In this document: one piece after another, positions 14,324 to 27,206 of the stretch
Numbering within the stretch: the first letter of the stretch is position 1
How the letters are laid out: the number at the start of each line of letters is the position of its first letter
NCBI RefSeq assembly: GCF_003945595.2
Contig: NW_024104294.1
Span: 1,369,001-1,433,000 of the forward strand
Direction of reading: 5' to 3'
Source of the DNA: Pipra filicauda
Lineage: Eukaryota > Chordata > Aves > Passeriformes > Pipridae
DNA length: 64,000 nt
Made by a program: the position numbers and the translations under genes
The notes under the pieces: generated by a model
Seen by the model: only the letters and a program-made list of their open reading frames with translations
Databases searched by the model: none
What the model was told of the DNA's origin: nothing

Positions 14324-14376
14324 CAGAATTGTTAGGGTTGGAAGGGACATCCAGAGATCATCTAATCCAACCCCAA
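14324..14376 (-). mobile_element. Short CR1 3'-terminal fragment
   Basis: About 50 bp matching the extreme 3' end of a CR1 LINE read on the minus strand. On the plus strand it contains GTTAGGGTTGGAAGGGACAT and CATCTAATCCAACCCC. It is among the shortest of the copies and strongly 5'-truncated, a normal outcome of target-primed reverse transcription. Confidence 0.85.
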
Positions 14377-15912
14377 TTAACATAATAGTTATTTTGGTCT
14401 GAAGTAAGTCACTGCTCTTTTACACATGGACTTCCTAATTCTGTTTTTTTCAGGAACACACCCTTTTATTTTCAAGGAGGAAAGAGTGGTCTGAGAAATA
14501 TTACTGAAATATTTCTGAATTACGTCTAGTCAGAACATGATGAAACACTGAATAACCACCAGGATTTAAGGCAGCATTTCACTTACTTTCAGAATATTTT
14601 GATGACTATGGCAAACAAAAAACAAACAAACAAAAAAAATCCCAGCGACATTCATTTCTTCTTGACACAATTTCTTCATGCCCTCACTTAGCCATTTCAC
14701 ACAGCCACAGTACAGATCAGCAGCCCACAACCACCACTGCAGGGGCTCTGTTTTGCCAGAGATTCATTCCATCAAAACCCGCGGTGGATCCTCAAGCTGA
14801 TGTTTGAATTCAGACTGCTAAAAATACAACAAGATGCAGAATTGTTTTAGATTTGTTGGCGCATTTCAACATCAACATGTGCAACCTAGTAAATCTGCTC
14901 TTCATTTCACATGTATAACTCACAAGTTTACAAAAGTACTCTGCCACTACTGGCTTGTCCAAAGTCCTGTAAATTGATCTTACTCTGGCTTAAGGTGCAA
15001 AAAATAATCAAGTGACATGAAGAGAAGCCTGGAGAAAGAAAAATCTCTGAAGCAGATGGCAATCCTATCACTCTGAAAAATATAAAAATAAAAATAGAGA
15101 ATAACATACTTTTTTTTAACCTCCTAATCCTACAGAAACTCTGAACCCATTCCACAGGAGCAGCAATAACTCCTGAAACAAACCACGTATTTGCAGTGCA
15201 ACTGTAACTTGTGAAATGCCTCACTGATCTAAAATGTCGTGATCCTTCCCTCAGAAAAGTTGTCTGAAGTTGCTGCACAGCGTGGCCATGATTCAGATTT
15301 GCTTCTTCCAAGGAAGAATTTGCCAAACTTTTGAAAGCTTTCCTTTTCATAGTCAACTTGAAGACTGACCCTGTTCTAAAGAGAGTTGGGGCTTTTTGTA
15401 AACAGCAAAGACAGCAGCAGAAGCAGCAAGAGCCTGGATTTGGGTTAGGATCTGCAGCCACACCTGCTGGGATCTCACTGGGTGTCAAAACATCCAGCAC
15501 GAGCAGCTGGCTCAGAATTCCTCAGCAAACCTGTGAGCCAGCCCAGTCTGAGAGCTCTGAAGCACTACAGCACCTCACTGTTAAAGGGCAGTGCGCTACC
15601 AAAATTGTCACTGGTAAAATTTTTTAACAACCTTCTTTATATACACATGAATTACAGCCTTTAAGTGCTTACTACTTGAAGCAGTTCAAGTTTCAGATCC
15701 CAAACTTCAAATGAAAGTATTCAGGTGACCACAGGGTGTGTCTACATTAGCATATTAGCATCAGGTTTATACTTTTCAATTAAAAGTGAGTGTCACCATT
15801 TCTCACATTCCAGTTTATATTGCAGAGCCATCCCAGAACCAGATTCTTTCTTAATGAAACTAAGGATGCATGTCAAGGATGACAGAGGTGTGCAGTCCCC
15901 AGGAAAATCCCC
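14377..15912. other. Intronic sequence with a 140-codon minus-strand frame
   Basis: No repeat family is recognised in this interval. It holds A-rich tracts (about 14608-14640) and a minus-strand open frame at 14928-15350 counted from its first ATG (140 codons). The frame stays open upstream to 15500 without an ATG and there reads a cysteine-rich stretch from a CTG/TGC-like tract. I recognise no domain in it. A frame of this length is near what chance allows in 64 kb, so I do not call a gene. Confidence 0.4.
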
Positions 15913-16060
15913 AGAGCAGGAGTCAGATGAGGGAGCTGGGGTTGTTTAGCCTGGAGAAAAGGAGGCTCCAGGGAGACCTTATCGCTCTCTACAACCACCT
16001 GAAAGGAGTTTGTGGTAAGGTGGGGGGCAGGCCTTTCTCCCAGGTAACAAGCACAGATAA
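15913..16060 (+). mobile_element. Internal CR1 LINE fragment
   Basis: This matches the part of CR1 that lies just upstream of its 3' end: GAGGGAGCTGGGGTTGTTTA, then GGAGAAAAGGAGGCTCCAGG, then a piece ending in TTTCTCCCAGGTAACAAGCA. It stops before the terminal 3' repeat, so the copy is truncated or eroded on both sides. The edges are approximate. Confidence 0.88.
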
Positions 16061-18938
16061 GTGCGGCATTGGGATATCAGCACTGGATCCCTTTCTCGGA
16101 AGATCAGTGCCTATTGTGCACTGGAGACACAGCCTAAAAGCCCGTTACAGCACCTGAACAAATAGGGTTTTATTGCACTGATCCCAAGCACCCACCACTT
16201 CACTTTCTTCTTCATTACCAGCTTACATTTAGCTACTCCAAGCTGGTTTTTGCTTCCTGCAACACCACAATAGCAATGGTGTGCATTTTAGAGTAGATCA
16301 AAGTAACTGCAAGTACTCATTGCTTAAAAGGATATTTGAAATGGCAGCAGCACTCTCAGAATTCTCAGTAGCATCTGTCAGCCTCTAAATGTCAATTTAT
16401 ATAATGATAACACTTCCTGTAGGAGTGACAGAGGAGATTTTAGTGTATTCCTCTGTGGAACAGTCCCCACACCCAGCCAGCTGCACTCCAACACAGGTCA
16501 CAGGCAGACCCCTCAACTTTCAAAAATCCTGAGATCCTGACACATTGCTTGTGACAGGAGTCCTGAACAGTCTTGCTGAAGGCATATGACCATTTATGTG
16601 ACAATAACTGGAGAACAAATCTTCTGCAGCTGCCCTGAGAATGCACCTTTAGCAGAGCTCAGGAAATGCAGCAGTGCTGCACCATCGCTGCTACTTCAGA
16701 GTAAGGTCCAGACACACCAAGGAGGAGGCTGCCACTAACACCTCAAGTGCTGAGGTTACCAAACATTCCCGAGCAACTTCCACACTCCAGCCCCAAAGCC
16801 CAAGCAGTGGCACTGCAGTTGATAGTCTTCAGATTGCAATCAGCCTCTTTATGAGAACTAATGGCACAGCCCTGGCCAAAGAGTGGGAGAGAGTGAGCAG
16901 TGCCCAGAGTTGGCTACCATGGCTACACTCATCATATCGTAACTCTTCCATGTGCAGATCACCGTCTGTTTATTATTTGTTTCATCCCTCCGGAAATAGA
17001 AACTACAAGAGACAAGTAGGCAGGCAGAGATGGAAAGACTGAATGATTATCTAACTTTAATTAGTACTCACAACCCACTGATCCCCGAAAGTGCTATTTC
17101 CAAATCAGGATTGCCCATTTGTTGTAGAGAGACACACTCCAAAAGCTTGCCAGTGAGTCCAAATCTCCTTCTGCCTTTTCCAGCAGGAGAAAGAGTAGTC
17201 TCTGAGAAGGACGCTCTAGTCCAACTAGGACTTCACAAAAATCCAAATTTCATTAAAAAGGAGTTCTAAAGGGAAATTCACATTTTGTGTACAACAGAAA
17301 ATCTCCATATGAGCTTTGGGGAAAGTCCTTGGACGCTGTATTGTACCTAATCTGCCATTTATAAGGCTGAGACAGCAAATCCTGTTTGGCTACTGTGGCC
17401 AGGCAGAATGGAGAAGCTCATTCAACGCCAGCATTTCATTTAGGTGAAGAGATATTACTGAGGAGAAGGCGGCTCCTGCAGTTCAGTTTCTACAGAAGAG
17501 AAGGCCATGGGAGCAAGTGGCTAAGAGTGACTAGAGGAAATCTTTTGCCTTTTTGCCTTAGAGAGAGAGAGATGGATGTGGCGCCTCGTTGCCTCATATC
17601 TGCCCAGACAGTTAGTTACACAACTTGTTATTCTATGGGCTGAATTTGCTCGTTAATTCATCCATTTTTTTTGAACACCCAAACATCCTGAGGCAAGAAG
17701 TTTCACAGCTTAACCAGAAGTTTAGCAAAGGAATATCTACTTCTGCTTTCAAGCTGTCACTAATTAACAATGTCCCGTGTTCTTGTAATGAAAGAGAGAA
17801 CAAACAGGAAATCCCTACTGGGCATCTCCACAGCACACGTGATTTTTATAGGCCACATATTCCTCTTCTATCTTTTCTGCACCAGGCTGGAGTGCCTGCC
17901 ATTACACATACAGGATGCAGTTCATGCCCCTGATCCTCCTCCTCGTTTCTCCTTCTGTACATTTGTGGTTGTGCTCTATCTTTCCAAGCCTAGGGCACAG
18001 CAGAACTGCAGACACCACATGCCTGTATCATGAACACCACGCCATGACCATCTATTCTACCAGTCTCTTGTGAAGGATATGAAATATCTACCAGAAGTTC
18101 AAGCAGAACACCACAATCTACCTGTCTACATGCTCATTATCACCTTCTAAAGGCTCTCAACATTTAGAATCATTTCCCTACAGTGTTCATCTGCTTATAG
18201 TTTCTATAGATTTTACTGTCATATACCAAGTTTACCGTCCACGCCTTTACAAAATCCTTATTTTGCTAAAAAAACAATGATGTCTTCACGTTTCCCATCT
18301 TCCCAGCCTCTAATGTTGGAGCAGTCCTAAAGAAAATATGGTATCACAATGAAAAATTTAACGCTTTAGGCCTTCCAGATGTCTCAGATGAATGGTGTCT
18401 AGTCCTGGCAGCACATAATGGTTAACGCCATCAACTTCCCCTGCAGTCTCCTCTCCTGATATGGTATTGAGACAATCATCACCGGCAGGAAAAAAAGGTT
18501 CCAGCACAGAAATTTCTCCAAGCTTGCTTCACTTTTCAAAACAGTTTTCCAGTTCTACTGCTCCAGCCTCATTTTCTCTGAGAATTTTTGTATACCGAGA
18601 CTATTCATTATCCTGACAGACTCTTTCTTATATCAAGTCTTGCTCCAAGAACAAGCTGCTCAAAAGAGCAATGAAAAGAAAGGCAGTACTCCTGGTGCAA
18701 GTAATTCTAATGTTGTCCTGAACTGACACTAAAGGATTCCTAGCAAAGGCGTGTTTTCCTGTTCATCTGAAGAGCAGGCCAGAAGCATATTCTCAAGCCA
18801 GTGGAAACCTGACTCTTTTTATGACGTATTTAACTGGCAGCTCAAAATTTTTGTGCAATGATTTAAACACAATAAAACCCAATCCAAAGAACTATAATAA
18901 AATAAAAAGGTCCAATTCTGTTTATCAGACCCTCTCAC

Positions 18939-18956
18939 AGGTCTGATATCAGACCT
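18939..18956. repeat. 18-bp perfect palindrome
   Basis: AGGTCTGATATCAGACCT equals its own reverse complement over 18 bp. A partial copy (ATCAGACC) lies about 15 bp upstream. It could be a dimeric protein-binding site, but the sequence alone does not show that. Confidence 0.85.
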
Positions 18957-19534
18957 CAGGTGCCCTCTCTACTAACTGAATGCAGGATCCTCATTTCATT
19001 TTGCTTCAGGCTGCATTTGTATGTCAATTTGGTTTTGAAGGTCAAGTTTGTTCTTCCTAAGGAGCTTGTGTGCCAATCAGCACACAGCATATATAATGCT
19101 CAGCTTTCAAGCAGCATTTTGAGATGCAAGAAGTATCAAGGAAACAGGAACTGCAGCTTTTACCAGCTCCACAGCCTGAGCAACCTTAAACTCAGGTTCA
19201 CAGGAGATCCACCAAATTAATTGGGGTGATCTATTTTCTGCTACACAGTTAATAATAAGGCTCTATTTTGAGCTCAGTTGTTTACTACTGCTGATATTTA
19301 ATGCTCTGGTGTCCTGGGAAAGGAGAAAGAGCAAAGAGAAATGCATCTTCAGGCATCACCAGGACAGGTTTATGTCCCATGCGGGGAGAACTGTGACAGG
19401 TCCAGCCTATAAAACAGATGATGAAAGGAGCAAAGTCTGCCAGCAAGCAGGAGCCCTGTCTGTGCTGCTGTGTAGCACTGCTGGCAGTGCAGGCTGCCCA
19501 GAAAGTCTCCTCCTTTTAAGGCAGTCAATACTGT

Positions 19535-19592
19535 AAGAGAGTATATAAGTGTATAATATTTATATATTATTATATAGTATTTTATATATTTC
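19535..19592. repeat. AT-rich tract
   Basis: A low-complexity stretch of TATATA and TATTATA units with few G or C bases. It shows no larger repeat structure. Confidence 0.75.
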
Positions 19593-21003
19593 TGATTTAA
19601 CACATGAATCTAACCTTTTATTTTCCATTTAGCCTATTTAATGTGTTAACGACAGACATTTAGAGTTTGGTGGTGGGGTTGGGTTTTTTGCTGCTGTCAT
19701 CTTTGGGGGTAGATTGTTTCTTGGTGTTTTTCTTTCCTTTGGTTTTGCTTTTTAATTCAAAATATGAGGAATTTTGTTAGTCTTTTCCCTGCTACTTTTC
19801 CCAGCCTTCCTGTCGCTTTCAAACCTGAATCTTTTCCACCTGTTTCCAACTCTGGGAAAGCTACAGACAGGCAAAGGACAATAACAACAGCTTTCCCCTT
19901 AATGCCTTTCTAAAACATGTATATCAGGAATTTAAGTGGCTTGTTTGTTTTTTTTAACAAAGTAAGATAAAAATTAAACGTAACATTTTATTAACTTTTT
20001 TGTTCAGAGAGTTGACACAGAAAATGTTTATTTTTGCTTGCTTGGCTTTTCTTATTTTTCTTTTGGCCAGAAATCTGTTTGTTCTAAAAGTTAACTGTGG
20101 ATCCAGCAACACGTCACCAGCAAAAGGCATTCTGAAGTGGAAATACTGATATTCCTCCTGTTTCCTCTCCACTACTTTTACAGTAAAAACTTCCATCAGT
20201 ATTACAATCATGTAAATATTTAGAATACTACACTGTTGCCAAAATCTTCAAACATATGCTTTACAAATAATTTATAATGACAATATACAGTGAAACATTA
20301 AACTTAAAAGTTATCTTTGGATGTGTTAGACATGCATTTATCTTCAAATACCTCAGATGTAATTAAGCTGAAGTTATTTACACATGAGAAAACTAAGCAG
20401 AGCTGTGTGGGAGTCAGAACTCCCTTTAATGGGACAGACATAATTGTCACATCTCTCTCTGTTCCATATTGGAATTATTCTGTAAGTTCCTACAAAACAA
20501 TTTACAAGCATGACAATTGTTTTTAAGTAAGAACACAGAATGCTAGAACTGCACCTTTTATAACTGCTACCGACCACAAAACACACTTCAAAAAGAAACA
20601 TCATGAAAACCAACAACAATCCCATGGAACATCTCTTTTTTGGACAAAAAGAAGTTTTTGGAGAACATTCACTGGTACACTTTCAACAAGCTCTCACTGC
20701 AAAAACTGATATATACTTTGACAATGATAATAAAGATATAGTTGTGCTTAAAACATCTTGTTCTCTCCTCAGGGTGATGTTGCCTCATGTTATACAGAGT
20801 AAAAGCAAGACAGCAAGAAGTTTAGCTCATGGAAAGAAAGTGTATATTCCAGTTTAGAGTCCAAAGGGTGATGGCAAAGACCCTGATAAAAAACAGAGGG
20901 GGGAAAAAATTAGCTGCCAAAGTAGAATGCTGCTGCTGAACCATCAGAAGGATACGAAGTCTCTTTTTCCATAATTACAGCAAACTTTAACTTGTAACTT
21001 TAC

Positions 21004-21129
21004 CTTTCCACAACATCCTCTCCATTCCAGCAGGTTGAGCTGTCCCTCATGACCAGGTCTCCATCGCACAGACGTTCTGCTATAGAGGCATAAAAGGTGC
21101 GGGATCGCTTCATGTAACTGATGAACTCT
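21004..21129 (-). CDS. GPC5: Glypican internal exon (GPC5-like, exon 5)
   Basis: This 126-bp internal coding exon is the next exon of the same gene. Its acceptor is TTCCTCCTGCGTTACAG and its donor GAAAG|GTAAAG. After the one base that completes the previous codon, the frame reads E-F-I-S-Y-M-K and ends D-V-V-E. Near the end it contains C-W-N-G-E-D-V-V-E, the signature of the GPC3/GPC5 glypican core (GPC5 has C-W-N-G-E-D-I-V, GPC3 has C-W-N-G-Q-E-L-V). A further cysteine (E-R-L-C) matches a conserved family position. The 126-bp size equals exon 5 of GPC3 as I remember it. By eye about 20 of 43 positions match remembered human GPC5 and about 15 match GPC3, so GPC5 is the better call, though divergence is high for a bird-human pair. 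The exon leaves two bases (AG), which with a pyrimidine would give the Ser found in GPC5. I found no following exon in the remaining 21 kb. The K-R-S-R stretch is basic, but I do not claim it as a processing site. Confidence 0.85.
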
Positions 21130-24100
21130 CTGTAACGCAGGAGGAACATATTTAACAACACAACAGGAAACTCAGCATTTAAGCCCCCGTCAACTAAACC
21201 CTCCACAAGGTTAAGACTTTAGAATTTAAGTAATCTGAATGGATTTCTATTTCTAGTGTATTTCTACCCCTATTTATCATCCAAACTGATTTAGTCCAGT
21301 GTTAATAGGCATAATTACGCACACAAAGGGTGGTTTTAACACATTCTGTTAACCCATCTCAATTGAGAGTATTTCAGAATGAGAAATTACCCTCCTTCAT
21401 CGCTTTAGAAGCTCCTGTTTGGTATGAGGCATTAAAGATAGGGAGAACAAGATGCAGGACACAAACTGAGCTATCACAGAGCTATCTGCTTGTCTCAGAA
21501 CTTCCCACTGGGAAGGCCAAAGGACTCATTTTGGTTTCCAATGTTTCAGCCTGGCAGACCATAAGGGGACGCTGCACTGAAGACGTGCCTGGGGATATGG
21601 CTGGATGAAGTTTGGCATAAAACCAGTGAGGATTTATCATTCCTTTAGGAGCAACAAGTGTTTTAAACAATGTCAAAGTCCACTGCTAAATATCTATTCC
21701 TACACGGTTTAGGCAGTGGTCTTCTCTCCCCAAAGCTATCTTTATACTTTTTCAAGTGTTCAACCATCCCATTTATCTTGTGGGATGAAATCCTGGTCTA
21801 GATAAATTAACTGTCACATGCTCCAAAGAAAATAACAGAGCAGGAAAGCTGTTATTTTAAGCAAAGAAAAAAGTAGGAATTTTTGGGCTTATGATGAGGG
21901 AATCAGCATTTCAACCTCTTGACTACCAACTTACAAATACAAGCTCTAAGTATTAACGCAGGAAAGCCAGGCCCAGCCCGAAGGCTGCTTACTGAGAGTA
22001 TCAGTTCTGAAAGGCAACACAGATGCTAAAGATTTTATGGGTGCTAAACTGGTGTTTTCTTTGAAGGAGAAAAACAGCACCTTTTGACAGTCTAAAGCTT
22101 GTCTTACCCAGCTCACCCCAAGAAGTTTAAACTCCTTTGCATTCTCAGCAGAGTGAGGCTCTGACATTTCAAAGTAGCATCTTAGCAAACAGAGAATTCT
22201 GTGTCCAACTCTCAATCTTTCTGAGCAAAAATATTTACGTTTCGTCAGTGTAAAACTAAACTCAGTAGGGTAGAAAATGTACAGTTTCCCAGCACCCCAC
22301 AGTATAAAAGCAGCAATCAAAAGCGTGCCAACTTCTAGGTTACAGCTGGAGATGAGCTAACTGGAGAGACAACAAAGGATGTCACCTTGTTTTCATTCTT
22401 ACCGAGAGATTTTTTTCAAACTTCTTGATTTGTCATTCTTTGAAGCTTTCAGAGGCAGAGAACTGGAATAGGCCGGGGAGAATTAGCATCAATCAGGAGA
22501 GTTGGGGAGTAGGGGAGAAGCAGGAATTCAGGCAAATGAGGAAAAGAAATGAGAAACAAAAGAGAAAAGTAAAAATTATTTGAAAGAAAAGTCATCAAGC
22601 ACATGCACAGGATAATAAAAGAAAATAAATAAGGAGAAAAACTGTCATGAGATTTTCCAAAATATAGATGCCATCAAAAATGTCAATGCAATATTGGGGA
22701 GGGGGGGGGAAATTGCAACCAAGATTTTTTGTCCCCATCATTTTCAAATACAAGCACAATTACAAATGCAGAGCACACAGCAGAAAGCTGAAAATAAATT
22801 CAGCAGTACTTAAATTAACCATAACTGATACCAAATGGAAGAACTGCAAATACATGGAGTTGTACAAGAAAATAATGGCAGTTTAGAATGAGAACCAAGG
22901 GAAGAGAGACATAAATGAGCAGCATTCACGTTCTGATACGACAAGCAATTTACTGCCTGTTAATAAATGTGTAAGTACAGATATTTTTTTGCTGTTCTCT
23001 TCTGGTCAGATTTGCCATTTACAAACACCCAGCTTTGCAAAACAGGAGATACAGGCTTCAGGGTTATACTGGAGGAAGAACTGTGGAAATAACCCAGGCA
23101 ATTATTTCGTGTAAAAGTATTTTGTGGCACCAATAAACTGAGGTCCCTTAATTAACATCAGACATTGCATCCAGCATTAACATCATGATGCAATTTTCCA
23201 CTGAGATGGTTTGATAGTTCAGCCTGCTCTCACACCTGTGCTCTCCTGTGTAACGCAATGGCCAGAGCTGGAGCAATGAGTGCCTCCAAACTAGTTCCAC
23301 ACAGAACCCACTTCACTCTTACTGGACAGAGTGACCACTTTCAGCAGCCTCAGGACACCCAGAGGATGCAGCTTTGCCCTCACACTTTCTGAGAGCTCAT
23401 AGCAGGGGTGCCACAGGAGGGGAGGGACCTGCCCTGATCATCAGGTGAGTGGCACCTTCCATCACTGAGGCAGAGATTCCAACACAGCCACTCATAAAAC
23501 AAAATGAGATTTGGTAACAGGGAAAATCTGGGCCAGCTGAAACCTCTGCCTTGGCCAGACATTAATGTGCATCTGACATTAATAATCTGCTTTGTACTAG
23601 CACGTTATTACTCAAATTTTAATAAAATCATGTGATGTCTGACCCAATAGATACTTAATTTTAAATAAAATAGATACCATTGACTTCAAATATTCCCAAA
23701 GAAACTCCTAAGTTGTTTATTTTAAGATGTATAAAAGATCTGTAAATTCACAGCAAAACACAATTACAAAGCTTGCTTCCTCCAACTAGGGACCTAATGA
23801 ATTACAATTCTTCATTAAATGTAACCTATTATATACACAGCTTTGTAACCAGTCTGTGTTTAGTGGTTTGAAATGCTCCACGGAGCAGAGACGCTAAAAG
23901 GCAGGTATTCAACTTTGCTAGGAGACTGGACCCTGACCAGAACAGTTCTTTGTGCTGAACTCAGCAATAACATTCCAATTTACTCACTGAGATTCTGTAC
24001 ATGCCATTTACATTCCCTGTACCATCATATGGTTTCAATTTTCTTGTCATCTCTATTACATGTTATAGTAACCTCCACATTAAAAAATGACTGCAGCAGT

Positions 24101-27075
24101 AACACTGCCAGTTTCACTTAATCCCTGAATACCATTGTGTAATGCAAAAAAAAATAATTACAATCAATTTGATGCTTTCCAGGTTAATCAGAGGAAAAGG
24201 TTTCCAACAAGACCATGCAACATTTATTCAAGTTTCACCTTCTTTCACTATTGTCCCTGACACTTAGTGATGCGTAACAAAAAAATATGTAGAAATGGAA
24301 TGCAGAATAAAATAAAGAGAGATGGGAAATGTTCCAGGAACCCACGAGAGTAAGAGGAGAAGAAAAGGGTTCAACTACTGCAAAAGAGGATCCAGTTGGT
24401 CTGTGCCCTCAGGGACTATGCAGGACCTCCGTGTGCAGACAGCAGAGAGTGAGGAGGGCTGGCTGCAGCCAGACCCCAAACACCTTCCCCCAGGAATGAC
24501 ATCAGGCCAAGAGATGCCATTGAACAATCTCACTTCTCAGTTGCATGAGCAGCCCTGGCTCTGCTGAGCTGCTGAAACCAGGCTTCTCAAATTCTTTGGA
24601 AAAGGAGTTTGATTTCGTAACTGGCCTGGCAAAGACTCATTAGCTTTGGAGCAAATATCCATCTGTAGGTATAAGCTGTCTGGCACTGGTTTTTTAAGGG
24701 CATCTCTGACCAGGTTCTGTAGGGGAGATGAGAGGCCACGTGACTCTGGTTTCTCCCACAGACGTGCCAAGCAGTTGAGTTCTCTTTGAGTTCAGGAACA
24801 TTTTGACACATTAAGGGCATGAGCCACGGGTTTTGTGTCTATTTGGAGAGTGCTGGCTCATTCCTTCTCTTTTTCTTTCCTTTTTTTTAAAAGGCTGGAG
24901 TCATGTTCCATTTTCCCCTTGAATTAAGGATCATTTGGAGGGATGTCTATTATATAGACTGACAGACAGATTCAGCAGAACCAGTTCCCTGTGTGACCTT
25001 GTACCTCAACTGACAGACAGCTGACATTATTGCTCTTCATTTCTTAAAATCAGCACAAACAATAGCATCTAAAAAGATTCACGTAATTACTCTCATAATC
25101 TGGTCCCCCCGTATCAGTTCTCTGTCACTCTAAGTGCATTCTACATAACCCACTGCAGGAATGACTTCACCCATGTATTATAATACTTTTATTACCTTAA
25201 ATTGCTTTTTATTGATATCACATGGGATTAAATGATAGAGAATGAACAACACAGTGATGCTGCCAATCACTGCATCTTTCACTCTATTTATGGTTTCACA
25301 ATTGTTTCCAAGAAGCAAAGTACAAGCTTCAGGCCATGTGTTTTATAGGATGTTGTGGAGAATATTTTCAATTTTTCCACTTCTCACTATTTATGGCATG
25401 GTTCCATCATTCATTTTCAGTGCACAGGCTCCCCACAATACCTATCAACACTGTATTTCAGCAATTTTTCATGCTAATTATGTAAGCATGGCCTTAGTTT
25501 AGATTTTTTTGATAAATTAATTTTCAGTGTGCAGACCAATTTTGGAAAATTGTCTAATTTACAGTGCATTAGTTTATTTTCTTTTCCATCTACAAGTCTT
25601 ACAGTTTAAAAGGTCACTATCCAAATAATTCTATATGGTTGGGAAGGGGAGGGAGCAGATCCTCAGGTGAGAAAGAATGGCTGTCAGGCCATGAAAGACA
25701 TAAAGGTCACCTGTTGATAGGTTGGCAATTCTGCCTTTTTGGTTGCTAGTGTTCAAGTCCCAGTGAAGTCCATGAGCTACACAGAAGATGGTCTAGGGCT
25801 CTGTGTTTTTAAAAGTGTGCTTTATAAATTGTACTACAACTGTTCCTCGGATTTTTACTCCTGAATTGATTGATATAATTTCTTTAATGCTCTTTTCTCT
25901 GATTTGCTTGGTAAAAATTGATTAGCTCCAACCAGTAGCATAAACTGTTAGGTTTTGGTTTTAAATTACAGAGGGATAAAATTACCATTATCACACAAAA
26001 AACTTGCCCTGCTGCTATTACTTTTATCTTTAAAGCAGTGTTTGTTCCATTCATGCGAGCTAAGATGAGAATTAAAGTAGAAATGGATAAAAATCTCATC
26101 TTCACAACTCAAAGTCCAGAATCCAGGCAATGGACATTTTAATATTGCTGTCTGTCATCCATTTATCCAACATACAGAGGACTCCCTGGGCAGATTAGAC
26201 ACTGTTCCTGGATAGAGGTGTAAGCCCAGCAGGATTCCATTCACTTGGCTGAACTTGTTCCAGCTCAATACTGCTGTTACAGAGGACAATATGTTAGCCA
26301 GAAAGAGGTCACTTTGATTTTATGACAGTTAGCTCTGCTATCCACTCATGTATCATGAGTGAGATTGCAAAGTCATCCCTCCCTTTCCACTTACAATTTA
26401 CAGAAAACCAATTCAGGAGCTACATGAGGTAAAGTGAAAGAAAAACTTAGGAGATCTGAGAGCAGGGATACTCTTGCCTGGGCCAGTGTCTGTAGTTCAG
26501 CTGTCTACTGTGTCAACAGAAACCAAGACGGACACAACAAGCCCAAACAAATGCTCCAGCTCTTTCTCTGCTATGTACCAAATCAAGGACATTCCAAGGG
26601 ATCTTACTACTCCTCCCCAGTACAGTGAAATCAGGGACCGACTGGACTGATTTGGTGTCAGGGCAGTGAATCTTTCCTTTCACTCCTTTTTCCCCTCACA
26701 CTTCTGTCCCTGGATAAGCTCAAGTCCCTGAAGATCTGGGCAGTTGTATTTTAAGTACTTTAGACTCAACTGCGGAAATTGGTTTCCTCAGACTTTGGTG
26801 AAGAGAAACTTTCACTGAAAGTTTCTGGAAATAATGAACACCTTGGTGTTAAACGACAATATCAAGTCTGGCCTGTAAAAAGCTTTTCTTGGAGAGACCC
26901 ACAATATAACACCACAAAATCATCCCTATGAATATCCATGATGGCAATGGCTGGAGAGCACACACAGACAAGGTGACAGAGCCAGGCTCTGGTTTGAAAA
27001 TTACAGTGCAAGGAACCAATAGCACAAATTAGGAGGCAGAGAGTTTGTTTCAAAGCAACTGTAGCTCGGGGTTAC
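21130..27075 (-). other. Glypican intron 4
   Basis: This 5,946-bp interval lies between the two glypican exons and is bounded by GTAACC at the 5' side and TTACAG at the 3' side on the minus strand. It is AT-rich. It contains a purine-rich stretch on the plus strand at about 22440-22640, a G-run near 22697-22710, and a GC-richer patch at about 24340-24570. I recognise no transposable element, RNA gene or other exon in it. The short open frames here look like chance. Confidence 0.75.
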
Positions 27076-27206
27076 CTTCTTTTATTGTTCAGGCTGGCAT
27101 GAGCCATCACGAACGTCTGGGCTTCAGTCACTTCCTTCACTGGCACTATATTGGCTGAGGACAAGTTCCCTTCTTGTTGTCTGGGCTGCCCACACACTTT
27201 ATCAAC
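27076..27206 (-). CDS. GPC5: Glypican internal exon (GPC5-like, exon 4)
   Basis: This is an internal coding exon of a glypican, a GPI-anchored heparan-sulfate proteoglycan core protein of the cell surface that modulates Wnt, Hedgehog and FGF signalling. On the minus strand a pyrimidine-rich tract ending in CATACAG is followed by 131 bp of open frame and the donor AAG|GTAACC. It encodes 43 residues plus two bases, starting V-D-K-V-C-G-Q-P and ending S-L-N-N-K-R. The start resembles N-R-I-C-G-R-P and the end L-A-N-R-R-K of human GPC5, as I remember them. This is the variable linker between the cysteine-rich lobe and the C-terminal part of the core. The length is close to the 134-bp exon 4 I recall for GPC3. 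The two leftover bases (AG) join exactly to the first base (A) of the exon at 21004-21129, giving Arg. Only one cysteine is present, whereas human GPC5 has a second in this stretch. The other possibility is GPC3; C-G-x-P and the residues at the junction favour GPC5. Confidence 0.78.

Larger units (their letters stand above)
16061..21003. other. Intronic sequence downstream of glypican exon 5
   Basis: About 4.9 kb without a supported gene. It holds an 18-bp perfect palindrome at 18939-18956, an AT-rich tract at 19535-19592 and a T-rich stretch around 19680-19750. A minus-strand frame at about 18367-18560 looks protein-like to the eye but has no start codon and no family match. Confidence 0.5.
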
